From the NCBI RefSeq assembly GCF_900101705.1, contig NZ_FNAC01000012.1, positions 1-64,000 on the forward strand: a stretch of DNA of 64,000 bases, in the 5' to 3' direction. Under the pieces are notes generated by a model. It was not told where the DNA came from. It worked only from the letters and a program-made list of their open reading frames with translations, and ran no database searches. Position numbers and translations under genes: made by a program. The stretch comes from Algoriphagus faecimaris (GTDB lineage Bacteria > Bacteroidota > Bacteroidia > Cytophagales > Cyclobacteriaceae). This document shows positions 14,955-25,269 of this stretch, piece by piece; the stretch's first letter is position 1, and every line of letters starts with the position of its first letter.

Positions 14955-16355
14955 TTAGATTCCTTCAAAGAGGACGACTGATTCGAGGTAGTTGGGGATG
15001 ATACTTTTCCATCCCAATTCATTTTCTAATTTTTCGGCCAATGCTGCTGCACTGTTTTCTTCACCGTGGATTATAAATGTCATTTTGGGTGATTCACAAA
15101 ATCCCTCTGCCCACTCCAATAGTTCATCTTGATCGGCATGGGCGGAGAGCCCGTCTATTTGATAGACTTTGGCGTTTACAGGAACCTGATTTCCATAAAT
15201 GGTGATGTATTTTTCTCCCTCAACCAACCTACGGCCTCGAGTCCCTTCAGCTTGGAAACCTACAAAGACTACTCCATTTCGCTCATGAGGCAAATGATGA
15301 AATAGGTGATGAAGAACCCTTCCTCCTGTGGCCATGCCACTAGCTGATACTATGATAGCATTTCCCCTGAATTCGTTGAGAGCCCGGGATTGTTCCTGCT
15401 TGCGGTAGTAGTGAAGCTGATCATGATTGAAAGGGTGGTTTCCTTTTTCTTCCAAAGAAGCACTCAGTTGGTGATCTTGATGAAAATCATTGTATAGGTT
15501 GGTGGCTTCTATAGCCATCGGTGAATCCAGGTAAATCGGGATTTTTGGGATTTTTCCCTTTTTCATCAACTGGAAAAGGTAGTATAATACAAGTTGGGTT
15601 CGACCTACAGCAAAGGATGGAATGATAACCAATCCTCCCCGATCAAATGTCTCTCGGATGGCTAGTCCCAATTCCAGTTCGGGATTCATAGGAGAGGCCT
15701 TACGATCCCCATAGGTAGACTCTATCCATAGGATATCTGCTCTTGGGATGCGGGTGGGTGGATAGAGCAAAGGATCGTGATACCTGCCCAAATCTCCTGA
15801 AAAGACCAGTTTTTTCTCTTGCTGCTCTCCTTTGATTTTGATCTTGGTGATGGCAGCGCCTAAAATATGCCCGGCATGATAATAGGTAACGGTGATGTTG
15901 GGATGAATGTCGAAAGGAATTTCAAAAGGCCGAGGCTCCAGTAGGGGGAAAACCGCTTCAGCATCTTCAATTCCATAGAGAGGCTGGGGATCATCGTGAC
16001 GAGAAAAGCCCTTTTTTCTAGCGTATTCGGCTTCTTCTTCTTGAAGTTTCCCCGAGTCTAAGAGTAAGATTTTAGCCAGTTCGGCAGTGGCTTCGGTACA
16101 GTAGATCGGCCCTCTAAATCCCTGTTTGACCAGTCTTGGCAAGTAGCCGATATGATCCAAATGTGCGTGGGTAAGGAGCACGGCCTCCATTTGATCTGCG
16201 GGCATTGGAAACTTGTCCCAATTTCGCTCCCGAAGCTCCCGGCGGCCCTGAAATAATCCGCAGTCAACCAGAAATTCAAATTCACCTATATCGATCAGGT
16301 ACTTAGACCCAGTGACACTGCCTGCACCTCCCAAAAATTTTACAGTAACATCCAT
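14955..16355 (-). CDS. MBL-fold/beta-CASP RNA metallohydrolase
   Basis: 466 residues. The metallo-beta-lactamase motif LTHAHLDHIGYLP supplies the zinc ligands, followed by the beta-CASP region with PSFAVGRTQLVLYYL and SASGMATGGRVLHHL, then SAHADQDEL. This is the RNase J/CPSF-73-like family, also named YSH1-type in bacteria; cytoplasmic. I take the ATG at 16355, because the open frame to 16409 crosses a terminator hairpin and lacks similarity there. Confidence 0.9.
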   Translation of the reverse strand: MDVTVKFLGGAGSVTGSKYLIDIGEFEFLVDCGLFQGRRELRERNWDKFPMPADQMEAVLLTHAHLDHIGYLPRLVKQGFRGPIYCTEATAELAKILLLDSGKLQEEEAEYARKKGFSRHDDPQPLYGIEDAEAVFPLLEPRPFEIPFDIHPNITVTYYHAGHILGAAITKIKIKGEQQEKKLVFSGDLGRYHDPLLYPPTRIPRADILWIESTYGDRKASPMNPELELGLAIRETFDRGGLVIIPSFAVGRTQLVLYYLFQLMKKGKIPKIPIYLDSPMAIEATNLYNDFHQDHQLSASLEEKGNHPFNHDQLHYYRKQEQSRALNEFRGNAIIVSASGMATGGRVLHHLFHHLPHERNGVVFVGFQAEGTRGRRLVEGEKYITIYGNQVPVNAKVYQIDGLSAHADQDELLEWAEGFCESPKMTFIIHGEENSAAALAEKLENELGWKSIIPNYLESVVLFEGI

Positions 16356-16383
16356 TAGTATTGTGTTTGATGGCAGAAGATAC

Positions 16384-16412
16384 AAAAAAAGAGGCATCCT
16401 TTCGGACACCTC
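16384..16412 (-). terminator. Terminator after the PspC-domain gene
   Basis: On the minus strand a nine-pair stem (including two G-T pairs; arms 16391-16399 and 16404-16412) with a GAAA tetraloop precedes seven T. It supports the downstream start of the MBL gene. Confidence 0.7.
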
Positions 16413-16435
16413 TTGGATAAGTTTTACTCATCTCT

Positions 16436-18376
16436 CTAATCAAACAGCTCCTTAAACTTTGCTCTCGAGAGGCTGTCTATTCGCTCTTCTTCAGTAAGAG
16501 GTTGATTTTCAGAAAGCTCATTTTCTTCCTCTTCAGAGTCCGCAGGGGGAGGACAGGTCAGGCAGAGAAGACCATTTTGATTAAATACCCAGATACTTCG
16601 CTGAGAAATGTCGGAATTTCTATATCCGTTGGTGTAAATCGTGCCCCGAATGATCTCGAGCAGGGACCTTTCCATGATAAAGGGTCTATCATAGGGGATA
16701 TGCATTATAACCTCAAGTTCTTGTGCTCTAAACATATCTGTATTTTGCAGTCCGAAGCCTTCGTTAAATAGCACCACAGAATCCGCAAGTTCTACCTCAT
16801 AGGCAAGTTTTTTGGCGTTTTCAAGTGCCTCCGACTTGGTTCTCCCTCTGGAGAAGAATTTTTTCTCGATAGACACCAAGGAATCCTCCGTTCCGAGTAA
16901 GCGCAGTTTGACATGATTGAAGGTGGCTTCCTCCGAAATAGGATTGAGCTTTAGCACCATGATGCCTTCTGATACCGGTAGTACCTCTTCGACAATATGA
17001 CGATTTTCTTGCTTAAACTGAGCCACTATTTTAGGAATCTGAAAGGCAGAGACTCCCATGCAAAGAAGCCAAAGGCCCAAGGCTACCAATCCAAATCTAC
17101 CACCGATCAAATTCTTCTGTGCCAAGACGCTAAGTCCTAGCAAGAGAAGGATGATTCCCGGTATGATGATGATAAAGGAAGCTCCGATTATCAGCCAAAG
17201 GGGAACCAGATTTGAGAAGATTTCAAGAGGGAAGTTATCAAGTAATATTCGATAGTCTTCACTATTGAAAATCCCAAAGTAAACTGCAATGGAAATCAGC
17301 GGAGCGATAGTCAACACCAAGCCAAGGAAGAAGACAAATAGGCCGAATAGTACACGAAGAATATTCAACAGCAATTTACCCAATGGACCGAGTGCATTTC
17401 CGACTGCCTCGATTACTTGACCCAATACCCGGAAAGGTGCCATCAGGATTTTCCGTCCGGTGGATTCAGGTTTCGGGGGGAGTGGGTTTTGATTCTCTTT
17501 TAAGGTAGAATCAATATTGTCAAGTGTGATTTCGCCACCTTTCATCCGGATGCGCTCGGTGATGGACATCGCCACAGGAGTAATAATCCATAAAATAAGA
17601 TAAAGCAGCACTCCTGATCCTCCGGCAAGTGTCAAGATCACAAAAGCCAGTCTCGTCCAGATCACCTCGATACCGAAATAAGCTGCCAAACCGCTCGCCA
17701 CACCTCCCAAGGCCTTGTCATCTGGGTTTCGATAGAGCTTCTTGATGTTTTTGTCTTCTTCTATATCGTAGGAGACAGGAAGGATCACCCACAGTACGAT
17801 GTAGGCGATGACGGTGAAAAGGCCAAAAGAAAGATGGAAGCGGAATTCATCAAAAATCCAAAAATCATTTCCGATAAAGGTTTTGTTGAATTGGCCGCTG
17901 AAGAGGAGAAGCAGTGCAATAAGTCTCGGCCAAAGCGGATCAATTGCAAAGTAATGTGCAATACCGGCACAGACTCCCCCCAAGATTTTCTTAGGCTCTA
18001 TCCGCATCAGCTTTTTGTATCCACGGTTTTCTTGATTGGGAGGGGTCACATACTTGTAAAAGTCATCCTTGCTTTGTGCCTGCTCCTCGAGATCCTCAGG
18101 ATCGGCCTCACTGATTGATGCGAAATCTGCGATTGTCCCCATTTTCTCGATGAGTTTGTCTACATTTTCGGCAGTGATGACTTGCTTGTTATTTTTGAGA
18201 TTGCTCAGAAAGATCTCAGCGATACGGGTTTCTATATCGGAGATGATTTCATGATTATCCTTATAGGAAGAAAAGTGCCTGTTGATTGCATCGAGATACT
18301 TACGTAGTGTGTCGTACCCGTCTTCCTCTATGTGGAAAAGAATCCCACTGATGTTGATGCTTATGGTCTTTTTCAT
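16436..18376 (-). CDS. Double PspC-domain membrane protein
   Basis: 646 residues. After a soluble N-terminus of about 120 residues (DYDTL-type repression-like region) come two PspC domains, the first with KILGGVCAGIAHYF (about 128-141) and the second with KALGGVASGLAAYFGI (about 222-237), each with its own membrane spans. A further membrane region (about 320-440) and a periplasmic beta-rich tail follow. PspC proteins tie envelope stress to the phage-shock response in proteobacteria. It is preceded by a PadR regulator 12 bases upstream. Confidence 0.85.
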   Translation of the reverse strand: MKKTISINISGILFHIEEDGYDTLRKYLDAINRHFSSYKDNHEIISDIETRIAEIFLSNLKNNKQVITAENVDKLIEKMGTIADFASISEADPEDLEEQAQSKDDFYKYVTPPNQENRGYKKLMRIEPKKILGGVCAGIAHYFAIDPLWPRLIALLLLFSGQFNKTFIGNDFWIFDEFRFHLSFGLFTVIAYIVLWVILPVSYDIEEDKNIKKLYRNPDDKALGGVASGLAAYFGIEVIWTRLAFVILTLAGGSGVLLYLILWIITPVAMSITERIRMKGGEITLDNIDSTLKENQNPLPPKPESTGRKILMAPFRVLGQVIEAVGNALGPLGKLLLNILRVLFGLFVFFLGLVLTIAPLISIAVYFGIFNSEDYRILLDNFPLEIFSNLVPLWLIIGASFIIIIPGIILLLLGLSVLAQKNLIGGRFGLVALGLWLLCMGVSAFQIPKIVAQFKQENRHIVEEVLPVSEGIMVLKLNPISEEATFNHVKLRLLGTEDSLVSIEKKFFSRGRTKSEALENAKKLAYEVELADSVVLFNEGFGLQNTDMFRAQELEVIMHIPYDRPFIMERSLLEIIRGTIYTNGYRNSDISQRSIWVFNQNGLLCLTCPPPADSEEEENELSENQPLTEEERIDSLSRAKFKELFD

Positions 18377-18388
18377 GTGTGTGTCAAT

Positions 18389-18775
18389 TTATTCTTTTTC
18401 GTCAGGGCTATTGGACTCCTGCGAAGAAGGGTCGGTGGTGGTCTCTGAGGGAGTTTGAGTGATCAAATGGGTGGATTGGACGAGTGACTGCCAGGTTTCT
18501 TCCAGGGTGAGGAGGAATTTTTTTCCTTCGGCGGTGATGGAGTAATATTTTCGTGGAGGTCCAGATTCAGATTCTACCCATCGATATTCTACTAAAACTG
18601 CGGATTTGAGACGATTGAGAAGTGGGTAGAGTGTTCCCTCGACGACGATCAGTTCAGCTTGTGTGAGCTCTTCGATCAGGTCAGAAGTATAAACTTCACC
18701 TCGGGAAATAATATGGAGTACACAATACTCCAAGATTCCCTTTCGCATTTGAATTTGTGTGTTAGCGACATTCAT
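18389..18775 (-). CDS. PadR-family transcriptional regulator
   Basis: 128 residues with the winged-helix of PadR proteins: MRKGILEYCVLHIISRGEVY, EELTQAELIVVEGTLYPLLN, RLKSAVLVEYRWVESESGPP and RKYYSITAEGKKFL, followed by an acidic low-complexity tail (PSETTTDPSSQESNSPDE). PadR proteins usually repress a neighbouring gene until a ligand or stress acts. It lies 12 bases upstream of the PspC-domain gene in one transcript, a common bacteroidetal pair, so PspC is its likely target. Confidence 0.9.
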   Translation of the reverse strand: MNVANTQIQMRKGILEYCVLHIISRGEVYTSDLIEELTQAELIVVEGTLYPLLNRLKSAVLVEYRWVESESGPPRKYYSITAEGKKFLLTLEETWQSLVQSTHLITQTPSETTTDPSSQESNSPDEKE

Positions 18776-19123
18776 GTTCAGGTGATTAGATTTAAGAGAT
18801 TTTCTATTTCTCGTAGCTCATATAATGAAAAATGATACCAATCTTTTATTCAGTACCTTGTTATACCTGATTCCTTGTATTAAATGTAGGTCTTTTTGCA
18901 AAGAGGAGCTTGAAAAAGCCTCTTTTTGACGAGTAAAGCCTGTTTTTAGATTTTTTAGATTTTTTTCAGGAAAATTATCAACTCCAGTGCTCAAGCTTCC
19001 AGACCAAAAAATATGTTGAAAATGTGAACAGAGAAATGTCCGAGGGCGTACACTTATGCTTTTTTCAATAGATTTTTTTAGTAAGTTCGATCTTCGAAAG
19101 CGAAATTGCTTTATTTTGGAACT
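18776..19123. other. Divergent intergenic region
   Basis: About 350 A/T-rich bases between the PadR and PorV-like genes, with a weak 7-bp hairpin at 18900-18925 of no clear use. Neither promoter could be placed. No short ORF is convincing. Confidence 0.5.
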
Positions 19124-20254
19124 ATGAATTCCTGCCGGAAACCTTTATTTCTTCTTTTTGCGACAGTCCTAATGTGGAGCTCAGTCATTCATTTGAGCCC
19201 CGCACAGGATTTGACTCCTAAGTATTCCAATGAATTTTTGAGCATCGGTGTCGGGGCTAGAGCCTTAGGTATGGGGGGAGCCCAGGCCTCCGCCAGTAGA
19301 GATGTGACTGCGGCTTATTGGAATCCAGCTGGTCTGATGGGAGTCACGCATAAATACGACGCTACCCTGATGCATGCAGAGTATTTTGCGGGTATAGCCC
19401 AGTACGATTACCTGGGCTTTACTACTCCAATCAAGTCGGAAAGTCAGGTTGCAGTTTCGCTTATTCGCTTCGGTGTAGATGATATTCCGGACACGAGATT
19501 TTTATACGATGCCAACGGAGCCTTGAATTATAATAATATCCAGTTTTTCAATGCGGCGGATTACGCTCTCCTGCTAAGCTATGCGAGGGATATATCAGAT
19601 AAATTGAAAGTAGGAGCCAACGCCAAAATCATTCATAGAAACGTGGGGAAATTCGCCCAGGCATGGGGCTTTGGATTGGATGTGGGAGCCATGTATGTGC
19701 AGAAAAAACTGACCGTGGGACTGATGCTTAGAGACATCACCACAACTTTCAATGCCTGGTCTCATAATGCGGATATGGTCAGAGACATCTATGCCAACAC
19801 TAATAATGAAGTTCCGGTCAATTCTGTAGAGTTGACTTTGCCAAGGGCAATCGGAAGTTTGGCATATGACTGGAATTTGGGAAGTACCTTTTCCCTTTTG
19901 ACCGTGCTCGATTTGGATATGACCTTTGACGGGAGAAGAAATACCGTGATCGCCTCGGACTTGATTAGTATTGATCCCAGATTTGGGATGGAGGTAGGAT
20001 TTAAAAATCAAGTGTTTCTTCGGGCTGGAGCGAGTACTTTTCAATATGTGCGGGATTTTCAAGGAGAGCGCTCCATGAATTTTATGCCGAGTGCAGGCTT
20101 GGGTGTTCGACTCAATGATCGTTTTCAATTGGATTATGCTTTGTCGGATATTGGTAACGTTTCAGATACACCCTATTCTCATATATTTAGCGTACGTGTC
20201 AGTTTAGAAAAATTGGAAGAGGATTTTAGAAAATTTAAAGGTTGGGGCCAGTGA
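19124..20254 (+). CDS. PorV/PorQ-family type IX secretion outer-membrane protein
   Basis: 376 residues from the ATG at 19124; a TTG at 19106 is less likely. A signal peptide (ending SPAQ) precedes a FadL-like barrel. The family's N-terminal block GVGARALGMGGAQASASRDV and TAAYWNPAGLMG is clear, and alternating strands run to the end. PorV and PorQ proteins carry T9SS cargo to the sortase PorU. The GTGA overlap with the PorU2 gene means the two are coupled. It could be PorV itself or a paralogue; residues alone do not decide. Confidence 0.85.
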   Translation: MNSCRKPLFLLFATVLMWSSVIHLSPAQDLTPKYSNEFLSIGVGARALGMGGAQASASRDVTAAYWNPAGLMGVTHKYDATLMHAEYFAGIAQYDYLGFTTPIKSESQVAVSLIRFGVDDIPDTRFLYDANGALNYNNIQFFNAADYALLLSYARDISDKLKVGANAKIIHRNVGKFAQAWGFGLDVGAMYVQKKLTVGLMLRDITTTFNAWSHNADMVRDIYANTNNEVPVNSVELTLPRAIGSLAYDWNLGSTFSLLTVLDLDMTFDGRRNTVIASDLISIDPRFGMEVGFKNQVFLRAGASTFQYVRDFQGERSMNFMPSAGLGVRLNDRFQLDYALSDIGNVSDTPYSHIFSVRVSLEKLEEDFRKFKGWGQ

Positions 20255-23200
20255 GAAAGTGGATCGCTACTCTTTTTGGGATGATGCTTCCTGTGGTGCT
20301 TTTGATGGCGCAGCAGCAGGTTTGGTATACTTATGACCAAGATTATTATAAAATAAAAACAGCAGAGGATGGGATCTATAGAATATCTGGCCAAAGCTTG
20401 GCAAACTCTGGATTGAATCTATCTACTGTCAATCCTGCTGCTATCCAAGTTTTTCATAGGGGACAGGAAGTAGCCATTCATGTGGCAGGGCAGGAAAATG
20501 GGCAGTTTGATCCTGAGGATTACATTCTTTTTTATGGCCTTCGCAATGATGCCACCATGGACTCGGTGCTTTATCGTAAAATAGGTCAGGTTCCCAATCC
20601 CCAATACAACACATTTACAGATACTACGGCCTTTTTTCTCACGGTCTCTCCTGGCGTCAACGGCAAAAGAATGGCTACTCGACCTAGCCCTGCCGCTAGT
20701 TTGCCAGTTTCCTCTTCAGTAGGTTCTGAGCAGATTCGAATTTTTTCAGATCAATATTCATTAGGGATTTCCTACACCTTGGGCTTTAGACTTTCGAGAT
20801 TTGACTATGCGCAGGGTTGGATGAGCGGAGTGGTCACCAAAGGCGCTACCAGTCAAGTAGTTTTTGAAAATTTGGGGGCATTGCCGGGTAGTGGAGAAGC
20901 GGCTGTAGAGGTGGGACTAGTTGGTCGCTCTGCTGATGAGCATGCGGTGAGAATATTGGCTGGGGCTACTGCTTCAAATCAACGTGAGGTAGGAGTGGCT
21001 TCACTCACTAGTTTCAATTCGCAGGTTTTCAGCTTTCCTATGGCCATGTCAGATTTTAATGCTACTGGTTCGGTGTCTATCGGAATCAATCCAAACGGTC
21101 CGGGATCAGCGGACAATGTTTCGATTGCGTATGTGAAAATTACCTATCAAAAAAATGTATCCTCAGGTGATTTCACACAAGAGTTGATGAATTTTCCTGA
21201 AGGAAATCAAAGGGTAGTGATTCCACAAGTTTCAGGTGCTTATGAAGCGTTAGACATCAGTTCTATTCAAAATCCAATCCGAATTTCCCTCAATCAAGCT
21301 GCCGGTAACCTCACCTTTCAGGGTAGCGTCCCTACACAGCCCAGTTCGATTTTTATCCAAAATGAAGAGCAAGTTAAGGTGGTAGAGAGTCTGGAAAAGA
21401 TGCGTTTTAGAAATCTACTTGCTCAAAAGGCTAATTACATTCTTATCGGTCACAAAGCCCTAGAAGAAGCTACAGAGGAATATCCCAATCCCATGCAAGC
21501 GTATGCTGCACATCGGGCTTCTCCTTTGGGAGGTGGCTACGATACCTTGAGTATTCGTATGGAAGATTTGTATGATCATTTTGGCTATGGTGAGCCCTCC
21601 TCGGTGGCATTGTATCAATTTCTCAGAACCTATTACCCCATCCATAAGCCGACGCATCTGCTCTTGATGGGTAGAGATTTGGCGATTTATTCTACCAGCA
21701 GAGTGGGAGGAGTGACTTATTTTTATAGGAAGAATCCATCAGTCTTTAGTTTTCAGCGACTGGTACCCGTAGGAGGCTTTCCTTTCTCTGACAATGCGTA
21801 TGTGGAAGGGCTTGACCCTGCATTTCCCGATGCTCCGGGTATGGCTATAGGGAGAATTGTGGCCAAAAATTCACAAGAATTGGTGGATTACATGAACAAG
21901 GCCATAGAAAAAGATCAGGTGGGATTGGAAGGACCTTGGCAAAAGGAACTGATTCACTTAGGAGGAGGTGTGTCTGAGTTTGAGCTGGATAGGTACTTCA
22001 ATTTCCTCAATGGATTTAAGGATATCGCGGAAGGTCTGTACCTGGGAGGCAATGTCACCACTTATAGAAAGCGATCCAATAGTGTCGTCGAAGTCATTGA
22101 CATCACGGGGGACCTGAGAGAAGGGCGTTCCTTGGTGACTTTCTTCGGGCATGGTTCACCCACTATTCTGGATATTGATATTGGCTTTGCCTCTGACCCA
22201 ACGATCAATTATCAAAACAAAGGAAAGTATCCGGTCATGCTATTCAATGGCTGTGACTATGGCAGTGCTTTTGGCACAGGCTATACTCAGGGAGAAGACT
22301 GGGTAATGACTCCGGAAAAGGGAGCGGCAGCCATTATGGCTAACTCTGCAATTGGGGTGGATGTCTACTTGAGAAGGTATTCGGACGCTTTCTATCGTAT
22401 GGCCTTCTCTGATTCATCAAAAATTTACCGCACTCTGGGCGAGATCAAAATGGATGCCGAGCAGTTTTTTATTCGACGGTATGGAACTAGCCCGCTCAAC
22501 TTCTCCCACATGGAGCAGATGATCCTGATGGGGGATCCTGCTGTCAGGATTTTTCCTGCAAATAAGGCGGACTATAGCCTAGATGCGCTGGAAGCTTCAG
22601 TGGATAGTTTTGACGATGATCCTCTGTCCTCTCTTTCAGACAGTCTTAAATTAACCTTTACTCTCCGGAATCTAGGGATAGTGGATACAGACTCCATTAG
22701 CTATCAAGTGGAGCGGATTCTACCTGATGGTACCCTGATTTCCTACGATCCTGTGGCGATCCCCTATGTAGCTCGATTGGACACCCTTCAGTTCGCAATC
22801 CCTAATGTAAATGTGAATTCGGCGGGAGAAAATACCTTCTCCATCAGTGTGAATAGAAATCAGACGGTGGATGAAATGAATTTTAGTAATAATCAGATTT
22901 CGATTACCCAATTCATCTCACTCAGTGGTACACTTCATCTATACCCTCAGGAGTATGGAATTGTAAATTCTAAAGAATTGGATCTAAGCATTCAGCTGCC
23001 AGGTAAAAACGAACAGGAGCGTACAGTGATTTTGCAGCTGGATACCGCAGCGGACTACAGCTCTGCCTTTAAAAAAGAATTAAGAATTGCTACAAGAGGG
23101 ATCGTGGAGTGGCCAGTTCAGTTACTTTCGGGGACTGATTCACTGACCTACTATTGGAGGTCCAAATACCAAGAACCAAGACCGGGTGAAACGGACAATT

Positions 23201-25269
23201 GGACCAGCTCAAGTTTCTCTTATATTAATCAGTCTTCCGAAGGGTGGACTCAGAGGACTTTTGCTCAAGTGACCGAAAATCAGCTGAATAATTTGATAGT
23301 GGATGATCGTAGTAGACAGCTGAAGTTTGTGGATCAAAAGCTGGGAGTGGAGGTCTTTACGGTAGGAGCTGCTGTGGATACCCTATCCTTCAGAAATACT
23401 CAGTTCTATTTGAATCAAATACCTCAGATTATCGATAATGTAAATAATGCTAACAGTCGACTTTGCCCCAACGGATCATTGGGCTTGGTGACATTTCAGC
23501 AGGCTACGCTACAGCCGTATTTGCCTATTCCTGTCCCGGGATTTGATATTTTGGATGGGCGATCATGCGGACGTACCCCTCAGTTGATACAGAGTATTCA
23601 GAATACCTGGATCACCGCACCGGGACAGACCATGCTTCAGGATTACACTGCTAATGTGCCCGAGGGTGATTTTGTGGTGATTTTTTCGGTAGGTAACGTG
23701 ACCTTTGACGCTTGGCCAGATCGAGCTTTTGAATCGTTGAAGCAGTTTGGGGCAAGTGAAGTGACCTTAAGAGCATTGAAAACGGGAGACCCTTACATTC
23801 TCTACGGACGCAAAGGAATGCGTCCAGGTGAGGCATTGGAGATCGTGGGTAATCCTAATCTCGAAGTAGAACCCGCACAGCAGACGCTGTCTTTCCATAC
23901 AGACCTTGAAGGATACATCACGGATGGAGTAATCATCACTCCTAGAATCGGTCCTGCTTCATCTTGGCAGACCTTTTTCCAAAGAGTCAATGAAAGGCCT
24001 TGGATAGAGGAAGAAGGCAATACCCGATTTGATATTTTCGGAATCAAAGAAAATGGTGAAGAAGCACTCCTGCTGGACAATGAGGTGAGCTCCGGTGTCG
24101 ATTTGTCCTTTATCAATTCTCAGGAATATCCCTATTTGAGGCTACGCTATTCTATGAATGACCCTTTGGCTACTGCTCCTTCGGATCTTAACTTTTGGCA
24201 GGTAAATTATACCGGAGTACCAGAAGGTGCCCTTTTAGTGAAATCTACAGAAAGTGTCGTCAACCTCTTTGAGGGGCAGGAAGGTAAATTAGATTTACAA
24301 TTCAAGAATGTTTCTATTCATGATTTTAGGGATTCGATTCAGGTGGATTGGACTTTGAGAAATCTTAAAACGCGCCGAGTAGAAAATTTCTCTAAGAAAT
24401 TTGCTCCCGTCAAAGCCGGAGAGACCTTGGATTTCAGTATACCTTTTACCTCTTTGGGTAAAGAAGGAGAAAATGAAATTGAGATTTTTGCCAACCCAAG
24501 AATTCAGCCCGAGCAGACATTTAGAAATAATCAGCTTGATTTGGGAACCTATTTTATCGTTCAGGGAGTCTCTTCGACTTCACTTTTGGATGTCAATTTT
24601 GATGGGGTTTATATCATGGATGGGGATATTGTATCTCCAAATGTTTTGATCAATGCCGTCCTTAAAGATGATCAAGCGATTATTTTCAAAACGGATACGC
24701 TAGGACTTGAGCTTTACCTCAAAGAAGACTGTGAAGGATGTCGATTTGAGCGGGTGAATTTTTCGGATCCTAAGGTAGTATGGTCCCCTGCTAGCGAAGA
24801 AAGTGACTTTAGAGTAGCACTGCAGCCTGGCCCCCTTGATGACGGGATATATACCCTTCGCGTGGTCAATGAAGATTCTCCTGAGCCTTATGAGGTCAAC
24901 TTTGAGGTGATCAATGAATCTCAAATCACCAATTTTTATCCCTATCCCAATCCTTTCAGTACTAGTGTTCGATTTGTATTTACGGTGACTGGTTCGGAGG
25001 TGCCTGATGAGATTAAAATTCAAATCATGACTGTCACGGGACGAGTCGTAAGAGAGATTCTTCAAAATGAGCTAGGACCTATTCGGATTGGAAATAACAT
25101 CACAGAGTATGCTTGGGATGGAAAAGATGAATATGGTGATCAGCTCGCCAATGGCGTTTACATTTACCGTGTCCTAGTTCGAAAGAACGGGCAGTTTATG
25201 GAGCATCGGGCTACTGCAGGAGACCGCGGATTCAACAAAGGATATGGCAAGTTGTATTTGCTGCGCTAG
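20251..25269 (+). CDS. porU2: Type IX secretion C25 peptidase, PorU2-like
   Basis: 1,672 residues from the GTG at 20251 (its GTGA overlaps the upstream stop). The signal peptide ends near LLMAQ. The C25 (gingipain-fold) domain has its dyad in TFFGHGSPT (H634) and LFNGCDYGSAFG (C668). Large Ig-like and beta regions follow, ending in a PYPNPFSTSVRF-type sorting/FlgD-like domain and a GVYIYRVLV strand. PorU is the sortase that removes C-terminal signals and attaches cargo to A-LPS; PorU2 is its larger paralogue, much less studied. Role assignment follows the family. Confidence 0.85.
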   Translation: MRKWIATLFGMMLPVVLLMAQQQVWYTYDQDYYKIKTAEDGIYRISGQSLANSGLNLSTVNPAAIQVFHRGQEVAIHVAGQENGQFDPEDYILFYGLRNDATMDSVLYRKIGQVPNPQYNTFTDTTAFFLTVSPGVNGKRMATRPSPAASLPVSSSVGSEQIRIFSDQYSLGISYTLGFRLSRFDYAQGWMSGVVTKGATSQVVFENLGALPGSGEAAVEVGLVGRSADEHAVRILAGATASNQREVGVASLTSFNSQVFSFPMAMSDFNATGSVSIGINPNGPGSADNVSIAYVKITYQKNVSSGDFTQELMNFPEGNQRVVIPQVSGAYEALDISSIQNPIRISLNQAAGNLTFQGSVPTQPSSIFIQNEEQVKVVESLEKMRFRNLLAQKANYILIGHKALEEATEEYPNPMQAYAAHRASPLGGGYDTLSIRMEDLYDHFGYGEPSSVALYQFLRTYYPIHKPTHLLLMGRDLAIYSTSRVGGVTYFYRKNPSVFSFQRLVPVGGFPFSDNAYVEGLDPAFPDAPGMAIGRIVAKNSQELVDYMNKAIEKDQVGLEGPWQKELIHLGGGVSEFELDRYFNFLNGFKDIAEGLYLGGNVTTYRKRSNSVVEVIDITGDLREGRSLVTFFGHGSPTILDIDIGFASDPTINYQNKGKYPVMLFNGCDYGSAFGTGYTQGEDWVMTPEKGAAAIMANSAIGVDVYLRRYSDAFYRMAFSDSSKIYRTLGEIKMDAEQFFIRRYGTSPLNFSHMEQMILMGDPAVRIFPANKADYSLDALEASVDSFDDDPLSSLSDSLKLTFTLRNLGIVDTDSISYQVERILPDGTLISYDPVAIPYVARLDTLQFAIPNVNVNSAGENTFSISVNRNQTVDEMNFSNNQISITQFISLSGTLHLYPQEYGIVNSKELDLSIQLPGKNEQERTVILQLDTAADYSSAFKKELRIATRGIVEWPVQLLSGTDSLTYYWRSKYQEPRPGETDNWTSSSFSYINQSSEGWTQRTFAQVTENQLNNLIVDDRSRQLKFVDQKLGVEVFTVGAAVDTLSFRNTQFYLNQIPQIIDNVNNANSRLCPNGSLGLVTFQQATLQPYLPIPVPGFDILDGRSCGRTPQLIQSIQNTWITAPGQTMLQDYTANVPEGDFVVIFSVGNVTFDAWPDRAFESLKQFGASEVTLRALKTGDPYILYGRKGMRPGEALEIVGNPNLEVEPAQQTLSFHTDLEGYITDGVIITPRIGPASSWQTFFQRVNERPWIEEEGNTRFDIFGIKENGEEALLLDNEVSSGVDLSFINSQEYPYLRLRYSMNDPLATAPSDLNFWQVNYTGVPEGALLVKSTESVVNLFEGQEGKLDLQFKNVSIHDFRDSIQVDWTLRNLKTRRVENFSKKFAPVKAGETLDFSIPFTSLGKEGENEIEIFANPRIQPEQTFRNNQLDLGTYFIVQGVSSTSLLDVNFDGVYIMDGDIVSPNVLINAVLKDDQAIIFKTDTLGLELYLKEDCEGCRFERVNFSDPKVVWSPASEESDFRVALQPGPLDDGIYTLRVVNEDSPEPYEVNFEVINESQITNFYPYPNPFSTSVRFVFTVTGSEVPDEIKIQIMTVTGRVVREILQNELGPIRIGNNITEYAWDGKDEYGDQLANGVYIYRVLVRKNGQFMEHRATAGDRGFNKGYGKLYLLR

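Noticed and set aside
18899-18925. Terminator-like hairpin upstream of the PorV-like gene
   Set aside because: Only 7 bp with a 12-base loop and no gene ending there; chance cannot be excluded.
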